From DATAXP01 sp963708675 (GTDB taxonomy: Bacteria > Planctomycetota > Planctomycetia > Pirellulales > PNKZ01): a DNA stretch of 64,000 bases. Of this stretch, positions 8,698 to 17,527 are shown piece by piece. The position numbers were made by a program, and so were the translations under genes. The stretch spans positions 4,898,001-4,962,000 of the forward strand of contig CAVPTO010000003.1 of the NCBI GenBank assembly GCA_963708675.1, read 5' to 3'. Within the stretch, counting starts at the first letter, position 1. Each line of letters begins with the position of its first letter. Under the pieces are notes generated by a model. The model saw nothing but the letters and a program-made list of their open reading frames with translations, had not been told where the DNA came from and did no database searches.

Positions 8698-9555
8698 CTA
8701 AGTTGGCTGACTCATTCGGCATGGCGAGGTGGACGATTCGGTCGCAGACGAGCGTTCTTTCTCGATAAAAGGTAATCCCTTGCGCTTGTGTGTGGGATTG
8801 GCGCGGCACTCGCCAAAGAATCGCCCCATGAGGGCCAGCACCGGGTCATTGTTTTCGGCCGCGTCACCGGTCAGCTTGTCGAGCTGCTGGCGAATACGTA
8901 GCAGCTCTGCAGCGTTCGAGCCTGCCGTCATCATTGCCACGGTCAGACCAACCAGCGCACGGAGGCGAGCTTCACAAAGTGACCGCCCCGACTTGTTGCC
9001 GAGTGCTTCGGCGATGTAGTTCGGCAACGGCCGACTGGTCGTGATCGCGATCACGGCGTCGAGTACGATCGAGCCGCCGATGAAGGCCGCGTAACGCCAG
9101 AGCCCGCCGACGTCGCCCGCGAAGCCATTCCACGGGCCGCATCGCACGGCCTTGAGCATCAGCCAGTCGCGCGCCGCTACGAACGGTCGAACGTGAAAGA
9201 ACAACTCGTGATACGCTTCAACCGTTGTCACACGCGTGTCGCAACGAATGGCGATCTCTTCTAACGGCAACTGCGTGAGCAGCGACGCTTCGAGCTTCCA
9301 TCGTTTGGCGGACTGCCCATCCCTCCAGATATCGAGCGCCTGCTTTACGGCCAAGTCTGTCTCGCACCGCTTCGTACGTGCAGAATACTGTCCGCGATTG
9401 GCCGTCTCGACGATGAGTCGGTGGGCGCGTACGATCCACTCATCGCCACGGCGATGAACGCGTAGTCGACGCCTCGAAAAACTTAATGCTCGATCCCAGC
9501 GCCATGCTGGCGAGCGAAACGGGTTGTTAACGTGGTTCCGCGCGTTGTCATCCAT
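8698..9555 (-). CDS. Hypothetical protein with HTH-like segment, element-associated
   Basis: 285 residues. The segment SLLTQLPLEEIAIRCDTRVT (about residues 90-110) has the pattern of a helix-turn-helix, and VEAYHELFFHVRPFVAARDW follows. A more hydrophobic middle (WRYAAFIGGSIVLDAVIAI) precedes a helical C-terminal half. Proteins of this layout occur in planctomycete integrative elements; the function is not known. It is the first gene of a probable three-gene operon. The 3' end overlaps the longest possible frame of the next gene, which argues for that gene's shorter start. Confidence 0.6.
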   Translation of the reverse strand: MDDNARNHVNNPFRSPAWRWDRALSFSRRRLRVHRRGDEWIVRAHRLIVETANRGQYSARTKRCETDLAVKQALDIWRDGQSAKRWKLEASLLTQLPLEEIAIRCDTRVTTVEAYHELFFHVRPFVAARDWLMLKAVRCGPWNGFAGDVGGLWRYAAFIGGSIVLDAVIAITTSRPLPNYIAEALGNKSGRSLCEARLRALVGLTVAMMTAGSNAAELLRIRQQLDKLTGDAAENNDPVLALMGRFFGECRANPTHKRKGLPFIEKERSSATESSTSPCRMSQPT

Positions 9556-10264
9556 GACTGGTCTCCTTCGACCCTAGTTCCTAGATCAGACTAACCCGCG
9601 CCTTTTAGTTTCCCCAGGCCAGTGATGTTCAGCGCGTCGTCGAACGGGCGCTCTCGATTCAATAGTGCGCTTTTTCTGCGGAGACTAGCTGGATGCGCGA
9701 GCAGTTGCCGCCAGATTAAGAACGCCGACACTCCCAAGGTCGGCATGCCGGCCGAACGGGAATCGTCGGCAGATTCGTTCCATTGCGCATGAGAGAATCG
9801 AGCCGAGGGCCTGCTAACGTCATTGTTACCCGTGAAGATCAAAAACACTTTTTAACTCTAAATGCTGACCACTGTGTTAAGCTAGGCAAAATGGCACCAG
9901 GGCCCTCCTCCGGCCCCAGGACGGCGACTCAATACACGGACGTCTGGGAAGGCGGTTCGAGGCGTAGCGGGGCGGCAGAGGCCCTCTCCGTGCGTTTGGC
10001 GCCGCCAAGTCCGTTGCAGTCGACTTCCTAAGGCCAAAATGCGGTAGAGCGGCCTTGGTTATAGATCGTGCCCACTCGCACAATGTGGCGAATCCATTGA
10101 ATCGCGGGGGCGAAACGAACTTCAAGGGCGTGCCCGTTACGAGGACGCCTTGCACATTGCAGAATGGTACGCTTCATAGGAGTTCTTGACGCTCCGTTCG
10201 CTTGGTCGCGTGCCTGGCGAGATGGTGATCCTTTCATCCAACGCGCGCCGACAGCCAAACCAAC
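9556..10264. other. Gene-poor 0.7-kb stretch
   Basis: No frame here has convincing protein character. An AT-richer patch at about 9835-9885 is a likely promoter area for the minus-strand gene at 9555. An 85-residue minus frame (9591-9848) was considered and not accepted. Nothing else was recognised. Confidence 0.4.
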
Positions 10265-10908
10265 ATGAGTAAGAAAAAGACAACTCCGGCGAAGGAAACG
10301 AACGCCCAATCGATCGCTTTGCGAGAATTCTGGCGAGCTGGACGCGACAGCCTCGTCCAGCTCGACAAGCTAAAGAAGGACAATCCACGCTCGCTCCGAT
10401 ACGGGAAAAAGAAAACGACTCACGACGCGGAAGCAAAGCGGTTGGAGATGAACGTGGATACGGCCGCGAAGGGCGCAGAATTGCCGAGGAATACACCGAA
10501 GAGGACCTTAGCGACATCTGCGGACTCGTCGCCCAGCATCAATCGACGTTCGGTCCGACCAACTGGGTCATTTTACTGCGCATGGCGGACCGAGAAAAAA
10601 GAGACAAGTTGATGCGGATGGCCATTCGCAAGCGTTGGTCGTCGAGTCAGTTAGAACGCGCCACGCAGGCACAGGAAGGCGTGCAGCGATCACGCGCTGG
10701 CCGCAAACCGAAAGTTGCGGCAGATAAGAAGGAGCGTCTCTTGGAACTTCGAAGCCTTTCCGAGAAATGGGTCCGGTGGTGGGAGACTGCCGAGCTGATG
10801 GTGCCCAAGCTTCCGGATGACGTCCATCGCACAATGGAAAACGCGACCGCGTCGGTACGAAAAGCTCAAGACACTGTGAACGCGGCTTTGGGGCTCAAAT
10901 CTGCGTAG
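10265..10908 (+). pseudogene. Frameshifted planctomycete element protein
   Basis: The first ~65 codons (MSKKKTTPAKETNAQSIALR onward) read in one frame; after about 10455 the continuation lies in the next frame, giving YGREGRRIAEEYTEEDL, then LVAQHQSTFGPTNWVILLR and on to KVAADKKERLLELRSL and the stop at 10908. The second part would otherwise be mis-annotated as a separate 108-residue gene starting at 10582. Together ~214 residues, helical and charged, of unknown function. A single indel explains the break, so this may be a sequence error. Confidence 0.6.
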
Positions 10909-11063
10909 ACTCTCACCGTGTTCGATGCGCAGTTGCGATTGCCAGTACAGGCTCGTCGTCCGAATCGTACCCGAGCTTTGCTACGGATCATTTCAGATCG
11001 ATCGCACCGCTCGTAATGTCACTCGGTGACAATCAGTGTGGCAAGGCGCCTTCCTGTCTCGCA

Positions 11064-11417
11064 TCAACCATCGACAGATTCTGCGATTACGATTTTTCGC
11101 GAAACGCTCGGCGAGATCGACTTGCGAAACTTCTTGACGGTTGCCTGTCCCACGAGTTCTTTGAGGCGGTCCCAGGTCAGTCGTCGAAGAACGGTTCTTT
11201 CGATGCTCGCCGTGAGCGGCCCCGGCTCAATCTTCGCGCCATCTTCGAGCCGCTGCACAAGGCTGTCGCGAAGATGGTTGTATTCGGCGACCAATCGGCG
11301 TAGCTGTTCAAGGTCCTCAAGTTCGTCTTGGCGAATCGTCTTCGGCAACGGCCCAGCACCGTTGTCATAAGTGGCCTGTTTGCTCTTCCACGTTACTGCG
11401 GTTTTGTTCCGGCTCAT
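11064..11417 (-). CDS. Small helical hypothetical protein
   Basis: 117 residues from the ATG at 11417 with AAAGG upstream; the longer open frame to 11639 overlaps the divergent gene. The centre is a probable coiled coil (DELEDLEQLRRLVAEYNHLR then DSLVQRLEDGAK), and the C-terminus is basic (KKFRKSISPSVSRK). No domain recognised. It is divergent from the 76-residue protein at 11545, sharing a 127-bp promoter region. Confidence 0.5.
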   Translation of the reverse strand: MSRNKTAVTWKSKQATYDNGAGPLPKTIRQDELEDLEQLRRLVAEYNHLRDSLVQRLEDGAKIEPGPLTASIERTVLRRLTWDRLKELVGQATVKKFRKSISPSVSRKIVIAESVDG

Positions 11418-11544
11418 TATAAAATGCCTTTCAAGTTCAAAAGTAGATTTGAATTGACGCTGGGCATTGTATTCGCGACAATCTGGATGACCTAGACGAG
11501 CCCGCAAGGCCTTAGTGGCTACTAGGCAGATGAAGGAGCCGAAT

Positions 11545-11775
11545 ATGACCAACAATCGTCCATTGCAACGCATCAAGTTCGACTTGCCCGAGGTGTTCGC
11601 ACGGGCAATTCGCAGTCGCGCCGCTGTGGACGGCTGCAATCCGCGTGATGTACTCGCGGCTGCGATCGAAAGTTATCTGCCCAAAGAGATCGACGAGTGC
11701 CGACAGAAGTTCGCCGAGCCGGCCCGGCAGATCAAGCCAGTCGTCGAAGACCGGCGTCGCAAAATCACACGTTGA
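11545..11775 (+). CDS. Small ribbon-helix-helix-like protein
   Basis: 76 residues; the ATG at 11545 follows AAGGAG (11533-11538) with seven-base spacing, which excludes two upstream in-frame starts. The first half, LQRIKFDLPEVFARAIRSRA then GCNPRDVLAAAIESYLP, fits a strand followed by two helices as in ribbon-helix-helix DNA-binding proteins. The tail is basic. It could be a plasmid-type regulator or an antitoxin-like protein, but no toxin partner is adjacent. The call is inferred from pattern only. Confidence 0.55.
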   Translation: MTNNRPLQRIKFDLPEVFARAIRSRAAVDGCNPRDVLAAAIESYLPKEIDECRQKFAEPARQIKPVVEDRRRKITR

Positions 11776-12337
11776 CGTCTTTAGTCGAAATGAAATTCCT
11801 GCGGGCCGGACTCTTGCTTAGCCGCATGACAAACAGCCCGGGGTGGAGGATCGAACATGTTCGACTCAGCGTTCAATAGGGTCTGTCGTGAGACATGCCT
11901 GTTGTTCCCGCTCTGGCCAGACCGAGAGCGAACTCCGATCGGTGGTACTGAGCTTCCGTTTCAAGGCTTCACGCCAGGATGGCTTGTTGTCATGAGCACT
12001 GACGCGACGTAGTGATCTGTTTGGGTACAGCTTACAGACCCGCTCTGGCTGTTCCTTACCAGACCACGCAGTGAACGTCTTAGGCTCTGAGACCTACTTA
12101 GGTGCGGAACTATAAGGCGTCCGCTCTCCGGCAGGGCTCCGCCCACTGCCGGTCCCGCAGCGGTCAAGGAAGCAGTGGGAAAGCTACAGCTTCTGGTCGC
12201 GGCCGAGCTTCATAAGCGTAAGCCTCTGCGAGCGACACGTAGGACGATTGAGAAGCGAGAGTCGAAATGATGATATGACGCTGGGCTATTCGGCGCTCGT
12301 TGCTGCTGGTCAAGAAGTTGGGCACGAAGGCGAACAA
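11776..12337. other. Intergenic stretch without a supported gene
   Basis: About 560 bp without a convincing frame on either strand. A short imperfect hairpin built on CCGGCAG near 12130 is present. Nothing else was recognised. Confidence 0.4.
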
Positions 12338-13057
12338 TTAGGCGTCCTCTGAGAGCCTCCGCAACTGGCCAACCAGGTCCGGATTTCGGTCCTTAAAAAG
12401 GGTGGTGACGGTGAGCCCCAGATAGAACTTCCTACGATAGAAATTCATAAGGCAGGCGAAGAAGTCCCCGTCATCGTCTACGCCTCGACGGTACCGACAG
12501 CCGAAGACGTCATCGCCAAAATGGTTCCACGCCTTTGGCAGGTGTGCGATCAAGGCATGAAACGGCGGCGCGAGCAGCTCCCTATCACGCGCGATCAGAA
12601 TGTCGGTCGTCGGAGGCAGCGGTTCCTTCGTGGCGACATAGAAACACCCTCGGAGCACATTCTTCAAAACGCGGTCCATGCGTTTCGTGTTCACGACAAA
12701 TGATGGCTTCTTGCCGAGGAAGATTCCGCTCCGCGTTACGACCGGCCGCTCTTTGACGTCTTTGAGCGTCTTGGAAATAGCTCCTGGTCTTTTCTGAATC
12801 TTACGGGAAAGTGCTCCCGCGCGCAGCTTCAGAATCTCCGGATGGGGGTCGTCGCAGTCTTCCAAGACGAGAATGTCTCGGAAGTATTCATTCTCGGCCA
12901 TATACCTCTTGTTGCAGGCCTCATGTGCCGGGACCGTCTTCGTCAATGTCGGTCGCTCTTTATCCCAAAGCGCCTTCGGGACGAAGTGCTCGACGTTCAT
13001 CGGACCGACAGATTCGTCCTTGCCGCAGAACATACAAAGCGTCGGTCGCTCGGGCAC
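12338..13057 (-). CDS. HNH-like zinc-finger protein
   Basis: 239 residues from a GTG start with AAGGA eight bases upstream. LCMFCGKDE, then NVEHFVPKALW and HEACNKRYM, provide the CxxC, His and HxxC elements of an HNH/treble-clef fold (residues ~8-52). The remainder is a globular domain with RGCFYVATKEPLPP and FFACLMNFYRRKFYLGL. It could be a nuclease or only a zinc-binding structural relative: the catalytic His-Asn-His is not unambiguous. It sits between gene-poor DNA and the origin-like repeats, reading away from them. Confidence 0.6.
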   Translation of the reverse strand: MPERPTLCMFCGKDESVGPMNVEHFVPKALWDKERPTLTKTVPAHEACNKRYMAENEYFRDILVLEDCDDPHPEILKLRAGALSRKIQKRPGAISKTLKDVKERPVVTRSGIFLGKKPSFVVNTKRMDRVLKNVLRGCFYVATKEPLPPTTDILIARDRELLAPPFHALIAHLPKAWNHFGDDVFGCRYRRGVDDDGDFFACLMNFYRRKFYLGLTVTTLFKDRNPDLVGQLRRLSEDA

Positions 13058-13185
13058 GGCGGAGTCCTTTCAAACAACTGATTATGCCGATCGAGTGATT
13101 CTGTCGGCGATGGAAGTGCGCCAGCGCCGTATCGAACAACCCAACCATGGCTCCTTGGGGTGTTGGTGTGTGGCGCCAGCCACAC

Positions 13186-13217
13186 CACCACCAATACCCC
13201 TGTGGGTATCGTGGTGG
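13186..13217. repeat. Long inverted repeat near the origin-like region
   Basis: CCACCAC-A-ATACCC, a 4-nt loop, then GGGTAT-C-GTGGTGG: 13 paired bases with one mismatch. A second, smaller palindrome (GTGTGGC / GCCACAC, 13168-13185) abuts it. Both lie between the HNH-like gene and the three direct repeats; neither has a T-run, so a role as replication structure or processing site is as likely as termination. Confidence 0.6.
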
Positions 13218-13274
13218 ATGGTGGGCGACGAAATCCGGGGTTTTCCTCGGGTGAAAACGATTGAGCGACGAGCC

Positions 13275-13360
13275 GCGCGCGCACTTTTTGGTGACCATTA
13301 CGCCAGGCGCGCGCACTTTTCGGTGACCGTTGTGCTTCGCGCGCGCACTTTCGGGTGACC
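13275..13360. repeat. Three 22-bp direct repeats with 32-bp period (iteron-like)
   Basis: Units begin at 13275, 13307 and 13339. Each starts GCGCGCGCACTTT and ends GGTGACC; only positions 14-16 vary (TTT, TCG-type substitutions). The 10-bp spacers are unrelated. The period of exactly 32 bp equals about three helical turns, so bound proteins would line up on one face. They lie 3 bp beyond the stop codon of the primase-polymerase gene. Iterons of a replication origin are the preferred reading; the multiple end sites of an IS21-type element are an alternative, but no istA/istB is present. Confidence 0.7.
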
Positions 13361-13363
13361 ACG

Positions 13364-16300
13364 CTAGACGCGCCCAGGAGTGCGCCGCTGTGAATAGGCT
13401 GAGTCGATTGTCCGCAGGACGGCGTCTCTTTCACCCACGTTCCAGGGCCGGGCGCCCGCGATTAACAGGGGGATCGCTTCGTCCAACGGCATGCCGCGAC
13501 CATGGAGATCGCAGGCCGCGTTGAAAAGCCCGTCGTTCCAACGTGGGCCCTCCGCAAGTTCGCCCCGCAGAAATCTCGCCGTTGACCTACTAGCTTTAAC
13601 ACCAGCGATGGTTGTTCCCAAAACGGCGGCGGAGACTTGAAGCGGGACCGGCTTCAGCGCTTCGAGGATCGCCTGCGGCACCTCGGGCAGCGGTATATCT
13701 TTGGGACTGCGACCGGCTGCCCATGTGTATCGATTACCGCTTTTATGCACGGACGGAGGCAGGATGACGATGCCTCCTTTGCCGCGAAACTCAAGGTGTT
13801 CTTCCCAAGGCGTGCTTTTGGCTTTCGTGCTCACGGCCGGATGGCGGAAGAACAGATGATAACGGTCTGGCTTGCCACTGCCAGAAAGAACTTTCGGTGC
13901 AATGGGCTCGTAGCCGAGGCGCTTGACCAGCTCTGCGTGAGCTTCGGGGCCATCCACGTCGACAACGAAAACACCGCTGACAGGTCCGAGGACGAGGGCC
14001 ATGCCTGCATCGGAGGAATGCTCGAACCATTTATTCAACTCCTCGCGAGTTACTTTGCGATCTTGCAATGACTTCCATCGGACGCGAGGCTGCTTCGCGC
14101 CAGCACGCTGCGGTACGACGGACCAACCGAGCTTGTGATACTCAAGTGCAATGGCAAGTGGGCTGTTGGGCTTTCCCGCGCACATCATAGCCTCAGTGAA
14201 CATTTCCGCAGCTCGGTCTGACTCCGGTGCCGGTTGTCGATCGGCCCAGGCATGAGCGCGACGAAGCTTGACAGGGTCCCACGCTGACTCCTGATCCTTG
14301 AGCATCCGTGAAACGTAACTGTGACTTACCTTAAGTCCGTCGCGAGATAGACGCCGAATTGAGATGCGCTTGATCGCAAGCTTGCTAAGGAGGCTCGTGA
14401 CTTGATCTTCGCTCGGAATCGAAGCGCCCGTCTCAGGTGCGACAAAACCGAAGGTGTGGCGCCAGCGGTCGAGGTAGTCGGCGCGCGTATAAATGCGCAG
14501 ATGTACTCGCATGAGATCGTGAGAGCGACCATCGGCCGCGAGTTGCTGTAGGCGCTTGAGATCAAACCATTGATCACGGTGGATGCCAACGACGTTTAGA
14601 CCCAATAGATCGGCCAGCTTATTAAGTTGCGCCAGAAAGCCACGGGCGTCGTCGCCGAAGCCAGCCCTATCCGCCCAGGTGGCGACGAGGTAACCCTGGC
14701 CCTTGCGCGTCCGATTGCCGTTGAAGCCGACGTAATCACAATCCGGCGACAGTCCCGGGCACTTGGTGGTGCCGGTGCCGGAAAAGCTCCGCACGACATT
14801 GCCCTGGAACGTCTCCAGGTGGCCATAGAACTCTCGATCGTCGCGGCGTAGTCGAGTTCCTTCGCGCAGGATAGCGGTGAAGATTCGGCCCATGCTTTCC
14901 GAGATTTTCGACCGTGCTTCGGGATCACCGAGTTTCGAGGGCATGTACATCGGAACGACTCGCCCGCTCTTGCCAAGGGCTTGCAGACGTTTCTTGGAGA
15001 AGTCGTACGTGCGAGTCCCTTGGTCCTCTTGGATTACGAGTTGCTCTAGGACACCAGCGAAGCCCCTGCCTAGATTGATCTGATAGTGATGGTGCTTACC
15101 AGCAGGTGTGGAGCAACTTTCGTCACATTGATCGTCGTCCTCTCCACGCAGATCGGCAACGCTGTTGACGAGTGACGTCTCTTTGCCGAAGGACGGCGCG
15201 TCTTCGTCATTCCACGGTGCGACATGGAGCCAGGTCAAACTTTCTAGGACCCGCAGAACGCAGGAACGCCAATGTTTCGGTCGCTTCCGATTTCGTCCCC
15301 ACAACACGTCAGCGATAAGGTAATCGGGCAAAACCAACACGGATGATTTAGTTCGCCACCATTCACGATGGAACAGCCAAAGCAGCGCCTCGCTGTTGGC
15401 GCCGAGCCGGAGCTGTTGCAGCACGTCATTCAACTCTCGCCGAAGCTGCTGACTATTGGCCTTGGCCATTTGCCGGCGTCGCTTGCGGACCTTCTCGATG
15501 CGAGCTTCGTCAATGGCGGGGTCGAATACCCATCCACGCCCGAGCGACGTCAGAGCGATCCCCTGCGAACCGACGCGGGCTCGGAGCCACGCGACCCCGC
15601 TCGCGTCTACCCAGACAGGTTCGTCTCGTAGACGGAATCGCGCGGAATTCACGAGCCCAAACTGGTGAGCCCGGTCTATGTCGACGGGAAGAGTGCTGGC
15701 TTCCACGGCTGGAGCGATGCCAATCAGTCTGCCGCCTTTAAGCGGGTCGCGATTACGTCGCTTGGCCGGTGGAGTCTTCGGCGGCTTTTTCACAGACTGC
15801 GCCACTGACGGCGCCTTGGTGCCCCCATCGCTGAAGCACGTACGTGTTGGGTCGAGGACCAAGGGTACGTCCACTTCCGCGCCAAGCGCGAACTTGAAGG
15901 CAGACGCTTTTATGGGCACATGGCCTCCTTGGCCGACAGGTCCGTTCGGCTGCAACAGGATGATGCCGTCCGAATTGCCGGTGAGTTCCACGCCGCCGTA
16001 CACGTCCTCAATTCCGGGTGCGCGCCCCGAGGTTTTGCGGAATTTGGCCAACACCACAATCGTCGACCCATTCGGCCCAAGACCTTTCAAGCGCTCGTTC
16101 AAGTCGAGCACTTGGTTGAGCCGCCATTCGTCCTTGTTGGCGTGGATTCGTCGGACCTCGGCCTTGTAATCGCTGTCGGCTTCTGCGTCCGGGGACGGCG
16201 TTACGGGAATGTCGTCGAACATGTCAACGACGCAGATCACATGACTACCGTTCGCGGTTTTCATCACTTGACGGCAGATGTCGAACATCCTTTGTCCTGT

Positions 16301-17092
16301 CAAGCCCACTACCGCACTGAGTTGGGATTTCACGATCGTTCGCATTCGAGGCCGAATGCGGTTTTGAAGATAGGTCTCTGCTTCCGTCACTCGATTGCGT
16401 TCATCGCCGGTCAAGTGGCCTGCCTTATAGCGGTTCAAGTCGATTCCGGCTTTTTGGCAGAGCAAAAGATCAAAAAAGCGTTGCCAAGGCGTGGGATTGA
16501 GCAGGAAGTAAACGGCCACTAGTCCGGGATCGCGCTCCAGCGAGGCAACGACCAGTTGACCCGCAAAAAGGGTTATCGGAATCGTTGTCGGCCCGGCTAT
16601 TAACGTGAACCCTGGTAAGACGATCGTGGCCGCATCCAGCGCGGGTAATCCCGTGGTGGCGCCGACGAACTTATCGCTACTAATCTGCTTCGAAAGCTGT
16701 GCTCGGTGCTGGGCATAGGCATTGGCCGAATTAGCATCGGTGTCAATTGGGAGGATTTGCTCGCCGGGTTCATCGTCGTCGTCATCTTCATCGTCGTCAT
16801 CTTCATCGTCGTCATCTTCATCGTCGTCATCTTCATCGTCGCCATCTTCATCGTCGCCATCCTCGTCGTCGGCGTCCTCGTCGTCGGCGTCCTCGTCGTC
16901 GGCGTCCTGCTCGTCGGCGTCCTGCTCGTCGTGTTCGCTATCCCCCTGGACGTCATGCTGGTCGTCCACGAGTTCGTCTGTGGAAATATCGTTGTCCTCT
17001 TCATCGTCATCGATCGTGTTCTCCAATTCAGCCTGCCGGGGACGGCGAGCACCTGAAGAGGACTTTTTGCGTTCACGTTTTGATCGTTTCAT
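13364..17092 (-). CDS. Primase-polymerase with degenerate DnaB/RecA-like domain and acidic repeat
   Basis: 1242 residues; AAGGAG lies six bases before the ATG. Order of parts: basic N-terminus; Asp/Glu repeat (~27-110); a DnaB/RecA-like domain (~142-385, TGLPALDAATIVLPGFTLIAG, then VICVVDMFDD as Walker B); a long middle region; primase-polymerase (AEP) domain at ~977-1147 with FVVDVDGPEA (D~1045, D~1047), YHLFF and LEFRGKGGIVILPPS; then a primase C-terminal-type region (GPRWNDGLFNAACDL). The Walker A site reads GPTTIPIT, without lysine, so ATPase activity is doubtful. In usual phage and plasmid proteins the primase precedes the helicase; here the order is reversed. Probably the replication protein of the integrated element. 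Confidence 0.8.
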   Translation of the reverse strand: MKRSKRERKKSSSGARRPRQAELENTIDDDEEDNDISTDELVDDQHDVQGDSEHDEQDADEQDADDEDADDEDADDEDGDDEDGDDEDDDDEDDDDEDDDDEDDDDDEPGEQILPIDTDANSANAYAQHRAQLSKQISSDKFVGATTGLPALDAATIVLPGFTLIAGPTTIPITLFAGQLVVASLERDPGLVAVYFLLNPTPWQRFFDLLLCQKAGIDLNRYKAGHLTGDERNRVTEAETYLQNRIRPRMRTIVKSQLSAVVGLTGQRMFDICRQVMKTANGSHVICVVDMFDDIPVTPSPDAEADSDYKAEVRRIHANKDEWRLNQVLDLNERLKGLGPNGSTIVVLAKFRKTSGRAPGIEDVYGGVELTGNSDGIILLQPNGPVGQGGHVPIKASAFKFALGAEVDVPLVLDPTRTCFSDGGTKAPSVAQSVKKPPKTPPAKRRNRDPLKGGRLIGIAPAVEASTLPVDIDRAHQFGLVNSARFRLRDEPVWVDASGVAWLRARVGSQGIALTSLGRGWVFDPAIDEARIEKVRKRRRQMAKANSQQLRRELNDVLQQLRLGANSEALLWLFHREWWRTKSSVLVLPDYLIADVLWGRNRKRPKHWRSCVLRVLESLTWLHVAPWNDEDAPSFGKETSLVNSVADLRGEDDDQCDESCSTPAGKHHHYQINLGRGFAGVLEQLVIQEDQGTRTYDFSKKRLQALGKSGRVVPMYMPSKLGDPEARSKISESMGRIFTAILREGTRLRRDDREFYGHLETFQGNVVRSFSGTGTTKCPGLSPDCDYVGFNGNRTRKGQGYLVATWADRAGFGDDARGFLAQLNKLADLLGLNVVGIHRDQWFDLKRLQQLAADGRSHDLMRVHLRIYTRADYLDRWRHTFGFVAPETGASIPSEDQVTSLLSKLAIKRISIRRLSRDGLKVSHSYVSRMLKDQESAWDPVKLRRAHAWADRQPAPESDRAAEMFTEAMMCAGKPNSPLAIALEYHKLGWSVVPQRAGAKQPRVRWKSLQDRKVTREELNKWFEHSSDAGMALVLGPVSGVFVVDVDGPEAHAELVKRLGYEPIAPKVLSGSGKPDRYHLFFRHPAVSTKAKSTPWEEHLEFRGKGGIVILPPSVHKSGNRYTWAAGRSPKDIPLPEVPQAILEALKPVPLQVSAAVLGTTIAGVKASRSTARFLRGELAEGPRWNDGLFNAACDLHGRGMPLDEAIPLLIAGARPWNVGERDAVLRTIDSAYSQRRTPGRV
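16781..16930 (-). repeat. Ten 15-bp tandem units coding the acidic repeat
   Basis: Exactly ten in-frame 15-bp units encode pentapeptides DEQDA, DEQDA, DDEDA, DDEDA, DDEDG, DDEDG and four DDEDD. Unit types are paired or grouped, as expected from stepwise slippage or unequal exchange. Copy number can change without a frameshift. Confidence 0.9.
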
Positions 17093-17145
17093 CGGCTACT
17101 CCTTAAAGTGGTGGTTGCCTTGGGCGAATGCCCTCTCGCTGCCAA

Positions 17146-17433
17146 TCAAAAACCTTCGCGCCGAAGGTGATCGTCAGCCTGTTCGATACGTCGCTTGCGT
17201 GACGGGTAGTCAACGGCAGCTGCCTCGTCCCTAGCGGCAGTCGTGCGAGCAATAAAGCGTTCGAGCGCTTCGCGGCTAGTGAAACGACGGCCGCCGACCT
17301 GCACCGTCTCAAGGCGGATGCCCCGCACGCCACGCGTAGACCATCTCCAAATCGAACTCACGTGAGGCCGGCTCTGAAGCACGCGCGAGGCGTCGGCAAA
17401 GGAGAGGAGCTGTTCGAAGAGAGTAATAGACAT
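17146..17433 (-). CDS. DUF1580-type small DNA-binding protein
   Basis: 95 residues from the ATG at 17433 (GAGGT upstream); the longer frame to 17508 adds residues not typical of the family. SIWRWSTRGVRGIRLETVQV followed by GGRRFTSREALERF is the DUF1580 / excisionase-like winged-helix pattern common in planctomycete elements. A basic tail follows (PSRKRRIEQADDHLRREG). It ends 54 bp before the primase-polymerase start, so it probably shares its transcript and may regulate it or act as excision factor. Confidence 0.75.
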   Translation of the reverse strand: MSITLFEQLLSFADASRVLQSRPHVSSIWRWSTRGVRGIRLETVQVGGRRFTSREALERFIARTTAARDEAAAVDYPSRKRRIEQADDHLRREGF

Positions 17434-17527
17434 GCAAACCTCGCAATCGTGTGCCTTCAAACGCAACGAACTGCGAGGATTTTCGACCCACTTACCGTGG
17501 CCCAGCAACGACCAAGACGTGGCTTAA

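Noticed and set aside
9591..9848. 85-residue minus-strand protein
   Set aside because: No ribosome site, no homology-like motifs, and the region looks like intergenic DNA.
10582..10908. Separate 108-residue gene
   Set aside because: Its reading frame continues upstream as the second part of a frameshifted gene starting at 10265.
13275..13360. CRISPR array
   Set aside because: Only three repeats, 10-bp spacers and no cas genes; iteron-like spacing explains it better.
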